64,000 nt of DNA, taken from Aeoliella sp052161615. GTDB lineage: Bacteria; Planctomycetota; Planctomycetia; Pirellulales; Lacipirellulaceae. The stretch spans positions 1,612,001 through 1,676,000 of the forward strand of contig NZ_CP197417.1 of the NCBI RefSeq assembly GCF_052161615.1. Direction: 5' to 3'. The translations under genes were made by a program, and so were the position numbers. Below the pieces are notes generated by a model, which saw nothing but the letters and a program-made list of their open reading frames with translations, made no database searches and was not told the DNA's origin. Positions 59,711-64,000 of the stretch are shown one piece after another (the stretch's first letter is position 1; each line of letters starts with the position of its first letter).

Positions 59711-59819
59711 CCGAACCGCCTGTTGGATAGTGCGAGCCAGAGTGTCGCACGAGGGCCTGATGTAAGAGAGGCCGGGACTGACGTGCGGTGAAGCAACCTC
59801 AGAGCCCGGCCCTCATGAT

Positions 59820-59871
59820 CCGCTCTTAAATCACAGGCAAGGTGTGCAGGGAGCCGGCAATGGAAGAGCGG
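59820..59871. repeat. Inverted repeat between the eRF1-like and lipoprotein genes
   Basis: CCGCTCTT (59820-59827) and AAGAGCGG (59864-59871) are perfect inverted arms. CTTAAATC and GATTTAAG overlap the same ends, so two alternative pairings are possible. The 36-base loop is long for a terminator, but the site lies just after the lipoprotein stop codon on the minus strand. Confidence 0.45.
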
Positions 59872-59898
59872 ATTTAAGTGACGTACGCTGACGACGGT

Positions 59899-60090
59899 CT
59901 AGTCGACCGTATCGACTTCGACGTCCGTACCCGGGGCCGAGATGTCGATCTCGGGCTCGTTGTCATCCACGTCGGGGGTGGTGATGACGGGGGGAGCATC
60001 GTCCAGGTCGCGATCCTCGACCACGCAGCCCGTCAAAGGAATGGTCGTTACCGCGGCCACAAAGGCGAGTTGGAAGAATCGCGTAAGCAT
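59899..60090 (-). CDS. Small acidic lipoprotein
   Basis: A 63-residue protein. Residues 1-18 are a lipoprotein signal peptide (MLTRFFQLAFVAAVTTIP) with lipobox LTGC, so the mature protein would start at C22 and be lipid-anchored. The 42-residue mature part is very acidic (about 15 Asp or Glu) with Pro and no Lys, so it is probably disordered. The ATG has GAGGACG upstream. A 60-base imperfect hairpin sits just before this ribosome binding site. No homologue is recognised. Confidence 0.72.
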   Translation of the reverse strand: MLTRFFQLAFVAAVTTIPLTGCVVEDRDLDDAPPVITTPDVDDNEPEIDISAPGTDVEVDTVD

Positions 60091-60100
60091 GGTTCGTCCT

Positions 60101-60160
60101 CGAGTAAGTTGCTTGAGTTGTTGAGCCCCTTGTGGGGCAGCAACGACTTAAGCAAACTCG
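60101..60160 (-). promoter_or_regulatory. Long imperfect hairpin in the lipoprotein 5' region
   Basis: The segment folds on itself end to end: CGAGT (60101-60105) with ACTCG (60156-60160), TGCTT with AAGCA, AGT with ACT, GTTG with CAAC, and GCCCC with GGGGC around a TTGT loop. The terminal arm touches the Shine-Dalgarno of the lipoprotein gene on the minus strand, so the structure could mask or protect it. Confidence 0.6.
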
Positions 60161-60309
60161 ATGCCAATGCGATACGGCGAGAACTCCATATCGGATAGCT
60201 CATCCTAAACGCCGATGAAATGCGGCAATTTCGAGTCCGATAGGCATTGGAATACGATCGCATTCGCGCCTATTTGATCGTGGTGCAAGCAGCGTGGTCG
60301 CTGTGCGAA

Positions 60310-61626
60310 CTACGCTACGCAACGTTCGCCGAGGGGAAGGAGCTCTTCGACCACTTCTTCCTTCGCGACCACTTCCACCGGAGGTCCGCCCCAGAGACTG
60401 GCTCCGCATGCAGCTCCGACGAACATCGCCACGAACAGCACGAGCGTCGGGGTGTAGCTGCCCGTCAGGTCGAACACCACGCCCATGACAAACGGTCCGA
60501 CGGCACACGAGGCGATCGCTGCGGTCCACACGGAACTGCGAATCGCTCCGAGGTGCTGTCGCCCGAAGTAACGTGGCCACAGGCTGTTGCCCACGACCCC
60601 CATTAGTCCCTGCCCGCCACCAATCAGTGCGGCGGCGACGTGAGCGGTCCAGAGCGACAGGCCACTCGCGAGTAGCACCATACCCACGCCCATGATGGTC
60701 ATCGAGAACGTTTGCAACCACTTGAGCGGTACGCGGTCGGCGATCAGTCCACCTTGAATCTGCATCGCGGCCATTGCCATCGCCATCGTTGGGAAGATCG
60801 ACGCGGCGTGAGCAGCGGTCAGTCCGCTGTCTTTAAACAGCGGAACTAGGTTGAAGAACACCGCGGTACACGCAAAGCCGAGCACCGACGAGCAACCCAG
60901 CGCCACCCAGTACGAAGCGGTTTGCATCGCCTCGCTGCGCGAATATTGATGACGCGGCTTGGCGAACTTCGCAATCTGTCCGATGCTGGTCATGCTCGAA
61001 GCGTCCGCCGAAGCGGGACTGTTGCGATACACGGCAAATAGGAGTGGAAGGAGCACCAGCATCGTTACGCAGCCAATCATGGCGTAAGCCGAACGCCAGC
61101 CGAACGTGTGGATCAGGTACAGGTAAATTGGCGGAGTCACGGCGATGGCGGCGGACATGCCGACGCCCGCGATGCCCGATGCCAAGCCGAGTCGACGATT
61201 GAACCACATGCCGAGCGTGTTGCCCGCGGCCATCGAGAGTCCTCCTTGCCCGCACGCGCGGAGCAGGAACAGTCCGATGGTCAGAGCCACAACGCTTTGA
61301 GCCCCCGCGACGACAAAGCACGCGACGCCAACACTGGTAGCCATGGCGATCGACACGATCTTCAGGCCGTGACGATCCATTCGTCGGCCGATGGTCATCA
61401 GCGGAACGGCTGCCAGGAGACTCGCCACCAGGTACGCGCCCGACAGCATGCTATGGCTCAGTCCTAGCGACTCGCGCATGGGCTCGTTGAACACCGAAAC
61501 CGCGAAGGTCTGCCCGGGGCTAGTGCCGATGTTCATCAGCATCGCCACGGGGAGCATTACCCATGCGTATCGGGGGTCACGTTGTTCGTCGATCGTGGGA
61601 GCGCGCAGGGCTGCTACGGTTGCCAT
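60310..61626 (-). CDS. Major facilitator superfamily transporter
   Basis: A 438-residue membrane protein with about twelve helices in two six-helix halves. The first loop 2-3 motif GRRMDRHGLK matches the MFS G-x-x-x-D-R-x-G-R/K pattern, and MWFNRRLGLASGIAGVGMSAAIAV resembles the OFA/monocarboxylate-type fifth helix. The substrate is unknown; organic anions are typical of similar proteins. The ATG at 61626 is preceded by AGAAGAAG. Upstream is the 1.1-kb hairpin-dense region. Confidence 0.83.
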   Translation of the reverse strand: MATVAALRAPTIDEQRDPRYAWVMLPVAMLMNIGTSPGQTFAVSVFNEPMRESLGLSHSMLSGAYLVASLLAAVPLMTIGRRMDRHGLKIVSIAMATSVGVACFVVAGAQSVVALTIGLFLLRACGQGGLSMAAGNTLGMWFNRRLGLASGIAGVGMSAAIAVTPPIYLYLIHTFGWRSAYAMIGCVTMLVLLPLLFAVYRNSPASADASSMTSIGQIAKFAKPRHQYSRSEAMQTASYWVALGCSSVLGFACTAVFFNLVPLFKDSGLTAAHAASIFPTMAMAMAAMQIQGGLIADRVPLKWLQTFSMTIMGVGMVLLASGLSLWTAHVAAALIGGGQGLMGVVGNSLWPRYFGRQHLGAIRSSVWTAAIASCAVGPFVMGVVFDLTGSYTPTLVLFVAMFVGAACGASLWGGPPVEVVAKEEVVEELLPLGERCVA

Positions 61627-61746
61627 CTTCTTCTAGCTGCTCGGCCAGCGTGGCCGCGGTGGGAGGTTAGCCTGATGTCGTATTCTACGGAGTTTTCCAC
61701 AAACCTGTTAAGGGCGTGCGTCGCCAGTTGTCGGAACACCACAGTA

Positions 61747-61768
61747 TCGTGCGGACCCTACCGCACGA
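61747..61768. repeat. Perfect hairpin 1 of the gene-free region
   Basis: TCGTGCGG (61747-61754) pairs with CCGCACGA (61761-61768) around a 6-base loop, an 8-bp perfect stem. Confidence 0.7.
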
Positions 61769-61796
61769 AATGACAACCGAAACGCATAACGTTACT

Positions 61797-61823
61797 GCCC
61801 TGCGTGCCCAGGACACGCAGGGC
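61797..61823. repeat. Perfect hairpin 2 of the gene-free region
   Basis: GCCCTGCGTG (61797-61806) pairs with CACGCAGGGC (61814-61823) around a 7-base loop, a 10-bp perfect stem and the strongest hairpin in the region. Confidence 0.75.
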
Positions 61824-61987
61824 TGCGTGCACGTTCAGAGTATTTCTGTGTGTACGCACGCCAGTCGCGATTGGGTTGCTCGCGTTTGGGTGGCGAAGGC
61901 TACTCGTTTTCCGCCGCCCGGGTAAGAGCGAACTTCCCGGCGAAGGGTGCCTTTGCACGAATCCGTGCCCACAACGATTTGGGGCGA

Positions 61988-62031
61988 GTTTTGTCCCATA
62001 TTGGCGACTATTTCACTGGGTGCGACAAAAC
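61988..62031. repeat. Inverted repeat 3 of the gene-free region
   Basis: GTTTTGTC (61988-61995) and GACAAAAC (62024-62031) are perfect arms 28 bases apart. The sequence between is AT-richer than its surroundings. Confidence 0.6.
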
Positions 62032-62077
62032 TCCTTTTTCTCCCCGCGGGAGTTTCGCCGTAAGCCCCACGGCCGGA

Positions 62078-62091
62078 ATGCTTTACAGCAT
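62078..62091. repeat. Small hairpin 4 of the gene-free region
   Basis: ATGCT (62078-62082) and AGCAT (62087-62091) pair around TTAC; outer GG/CC extend the stem across one mismatch. Confidence 0.5.
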
Positions 62092-62118
62092 CCCTCTTGG
62101 CCGAGCCCCAAGAATAAA

Positions 62119-62145
62119 GTCGCAGGGGCAACCCGCAGGTGCGAC
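62119..62145. repeat. Inverted repeat 5 of the gene-free region
   Basis: GTCGCA (62119-62124) pairs with TGCGAC (62140-62145) with 15 bases between. Confidence 0.5.
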
Positions 62146-62167
62146 ATTACCCCTCTCTGCTCCCTCC

Positions 62168-62202
62168 CCCAAGTCGTTACGCAAAGGGTACCGCGACTTG
62201 GG
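62168..62202. repeat. Inverted repeat 6 of the gene-free region
   Basis: CCCAAGTCG (62168-62176) pairs perfectly with CGACTTGGG (62194-62202) around a 17-base loop. The arms sit among C/G-rich runs that look like a dispersed repeat. Confidence 0.65.
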
Positions 62203-62332
62203 AAACCTCGAATCGCAACGACGCCCTCGGGGGAGGGCTGGGGTGGGGGCCGAATCTGCGAGACCCATCCCCAGGCTTACCGCTAGCCCCCGCCCGACGA
62301 AAAATCGACGTGCTGCTGCTTGTTTTTCTAAG

Positions 62333-62382
62333 TTGTCAAAGAGCGAACGTACGTACCGTTAAGTGGACGTACGTGTATTATG
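62333..62382 (-). promoter_or_regulatory. rRNA-leader-type boxA and -10-like element
   Basis: On the minus strand GCTCTTTGACAA (62344-62333) closely matches the boxA antitermination element of rRNA leaders. Upstream lie two copies of ACGTACGT (62347-62354 and 62367-62374) and CATAAT (62382-62377), a possible -10 hexamer; no -35 is visible. No rRNA gene follows within the window. Confidence 0.5.
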
Positions 62383-62714
62383 CACATTCGACGCGCGCTT
62401 TCTAGTAGCGCGGGGGAATAAAGTGGGAAATAGTTTCGGGGGATGGGGCAGGAAGGGCAATCGGCGACGCGACGCGTCGTACAACGGAACTTATTCCGTT
62501 ACTGAAACTAAACGCTTGGCCACCTTAGTATCCCGAGTCGCCGAGACCGAAAAGACGACTTGGAAAGCCGTGGTACCCATTGGGACGCTACTCATCGAAA
62601 ACTAGGCACCTGCGCGGGGGGGACGTGCTAGTTTGGGAGTCGCACTCGACGACTGCATTTCGGCTGTTGCTCCCTACGCGGAGCTCGCTAACCCATATTG
62701 AGCGATACCCGGAT

Positions 62715-64000
62715 CTATCCTAATTGGGCGGGCTGCTGAGGTGTCAGTCGCGAGAGGAGAAGGAGGGCTCCACAGAGGAGCAGCCAAGTTGCAGGTTCTG
62801 GTACTCTAGCCGCCTGTACGGGGGGAGCTAGCGTTGAGCCTAGATTGTCTCGCCAAATTGTATAGTCGGCGAGGTTCACGAGTCCGTCGTTGTTTCCATC
62901 CGCACCAGTCCCCGCGGTGACGGAGGTGCCGAACGCGCCCTTCCATATCGCGTAGTCTTCTATTCCGACCGTTCCATTGCCGCTGTAGTCGCCTGCGAGA
63001 AGTTCGACAAGGACGAGCCTAACAGTGGAAGTGGCATCTAAGCTGTCCAAGAAGTTAGATTCGAAAAAAGAGAACGAAGTTCCATCTTGGAGCACCCCCG
63101 AAACGACGCCATCGCCTTGGGATACATCAAAGGGAACTCCGGGAGTCATATCGCCGGAAATATTCACTCCGTCGAGCACGAAGCTCGTTCCCACTAGCGT
63201 TACTTGGGAATTGTCATAGATGCTGAGCCAGCCGAGGCTGCCTCCCCGAATAGTTGCGTCGCCTTCGTTCTTGACGACCAGCCACTCGAGTTCGCCACCG
63301 CTCATTTCGAGATAGCCACCACCTTCGACCTTAGTTCCGCCCGACGAGCCCGAATACTCGTGGCCGACTGACCCTGCGAATATGTGTGCTTCGCCCCCGC
63401 TCATTATGGTTAGGTCACTGGAGACTACACCACCTTCGACGCGTAATACGCTGCCACTTCCAACCCGGAAGCCGTCTGGCAAAGTCCCTTCCTCTGTCAA
63501 AGTTAGCGAACGTCCCGAAGCAATGCCTTGTGGGCCGATGCCCTCGCTCACCGTCACGGAAGCGGGCAACGAACCTATATCCGCAAGTTTAAGAGTGATG
63601 TATTCGGCCGAACCCGAGCGGATGTCGAAGGGAGTGCCGTCGGTCAAGGTACCAGTAAGTTCGCTACCAAGTAATGAGCCCGAGAGGGTTACTTCGTCTC
63701 CGATGTTTAGCAGGCCAGCAACGGGCATGCCGCCCCTTAGAAACTCCGCGCCTTCTAAAATGAGAGCCGGCGAGTCATAAAAATTGTCCGTGGTTCTGAG
63801 ATCGACAGACCCGCCCGTAATCGTAATCTGCGCGCTGCCATAGGCTGGGATGGCACCAGCACCACCATCCCGGAGGTAGCCACCAGAAATGTTTAGAACG
63901 CTGTCGGCGTTGGCCCGAAGGCCGAATGCTATTTTGCCACCGCTGATGTAGACCGAGCTACCGACATCCGCGACAAACCCGTAGCCTACGTGTCCTCCGC
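62715..64000 (-). CDS. PEP-CTERM surface protein with dockerin-like repeats (5' end outside window)
   Basis: The frame stays open from the stop at 62715 to the window edge, so the ATG at 63728 is internal and the gene is partial here (about 428 C-terminal codons). The visible chain begins with short glycine-rich beta repeats (S-x-x-x-I-S-G-G-x and similar), suggesting a beta-helix. It then has two calcium-loop segments of dockerin type, GDYSGNGTVGIEDYAIW and GNNDGLVNLADYTIW, and ends with the sorting tail VPEPATWLLLCGALLLL plus a short basic/polar end. It should be exported and processed by the exosortase system. Confidence 0.88.
   Translation of the reverse strand, partial: GGHVGYGFVADVGSSVYISGGKIAFGLRANADSVLNISGGYLRDGGAGAIPAYGSAQITITGGSVDLRTTDNFYDSPALILEGAEFLRGGMPVAGLLNIGDEVTLSGSLLGSELTGTLTDGTPFDIRSGSAEYITLKLADIGSLPASVTVSEGIGPQGIASGRSLTLTEEGTLPDGFRVGSGSVLRVEGGVVSSDLTIMSGGEAHIFAGSVGHEYSGSSGGTKVEGGGYLEMSGGELEWLVVKNEGDATIRGGSLGWLSIYDNSQVTLVGTSFVLDGVNISGDMTPGVPFDVSQGDGVVSGVLQDGTSFSFFESNFLDSLDATSTVRLVLVELLAGDYSGNGTVGIEDYAIWKGAFGTSVTAGTGADGNNDGLVNLADYTIWRDNLGSTLAPPVQAARVPEPATWLLLCGALLLLSRLTPQQPAQLG

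Larger units (their letters stand above)
61627..62714. other. 1.1-kb gene-free, hairpin-dense region
   Basis: No convincing protein gene: the reading frames here lack ribosome binding sites, overlap one another and have odd composition. It contains at least six perfect inverted repeats between 61747 and 62202 (see separate entries), C/G-rich repeat-like runs near 62220-62250, and an rRNA-leader-type boxA near 62340 on the minus strand. Confidence 0.6.

Noticed and set aside
61747..62202. CRISPR array
   Set aside because: The repeats are unrelated inverted pairs with different sequences, not regularly spaced direct repeats.
61804..62605. Several overlapping reading frames of 80-170 codons in the gene-free region
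   Set aside because: Arg/Pro-rich random composition, no ribosome binding sites, and several frames over the same hairpins.
63726..63728. ATG at 63728 as the start of the PEP-CTERM protein
   Set aside because: The same frame remains open upstream to the window edge, with glycine-rich repeats continuing, so the ATG is internal.

Overview
The window is high-GC bacterial chromosome, best explained as a planctomycete of the order Pirellulales, probably near Lacipirellulaceae. The evidence is a PEP-CTERM protein with two dockerin-like calcium loops, a MoxR/DUF58/BatA/VWA/DUF4175 cluster followed by secreted cyclase-repeat and NPCBM proteins, a fused SecDF, a TPR protein carrying tandem RNA polymerase alpha-CTD modules, and short dispersed intergenic repeats. 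No rRNA, prophage or CRISPR array is present. The only mobile-type gene is a single REP-associated (Y1) transposase.

Layout. 0.1-6.8 kb: tRNA-Thr(CGT), the TPR/alpha-CTD protein, then tgt-yajC-secDF (queuosine tRNA modification and the Sec accessory complex). 6.9-12.5 kb: jetA-jetB-jetC, a MukBEF/Wadjet-type SMC complex with no jetD nuclease gene on either side. 12.7-14.9 kb: an MMPL/RND-type exporter. 15.0-20.7 kb: a five-gene operon encoding all four enzymes needed to turn trans-4-hydroxy-L-proline into 2-oxoglutarate, plus a GntR-type regulator with two DNA-binding domains. A convergent tRNA-Arg(CCG) follows. 21-24.2 kb: a DUF420 membrane protein, two small proteins of unknown function, and leuA on the minus strand, preceded by a leader peptide and an attenuator.

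24.3-41.2 kb: a small SAP/Rho-N protein, a RAYT transposase, a secreted PQQ-like propeller protein, and the run moxR-DUF58-batA-VWA-DUF4175-secreted protein-cyclase-repeat protein-NPCBM protein. 41.3-48.3 kb: central carbon genes (cofactor-independent phosphoglycerate mutase divergent from pgi, and a GlgB-like branching enzyme), a zinc-ribbon protein and a membrane-anchored glycerophosphodiesterase. 48.7-52.5 kb: a strong promoter, an HTH-REC response regulator, a soluble histidine kinase and two downstream genes. 52.6-61.6 kb: two secreted planctomycete-type proteins, gamma-glutamyltransferase, a VOC protein, a NYN-domain nuclease-like protein, a bacterial eRF1-like protein, a small acidic lipoprotein and an MFS transporter. 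61.6-62.7 kb: a 1.1-kb gene-free, hairpin-dense region with an rRNA-leader-like boxA. 62.7 kb to the end: the C-terminal part of a PEP-CTERM surface protein whose start lies beyond the window.

The best-supported unusual items are the leucine attenuator (leader peptide, terminator and antiterminator can all be drawn), the jetABC operon without jetD, the hydroxyproline operon with its double-wHTH regulator, the TPR plus double alpha-CTD protein, and the hairpin-dense region with boxA.
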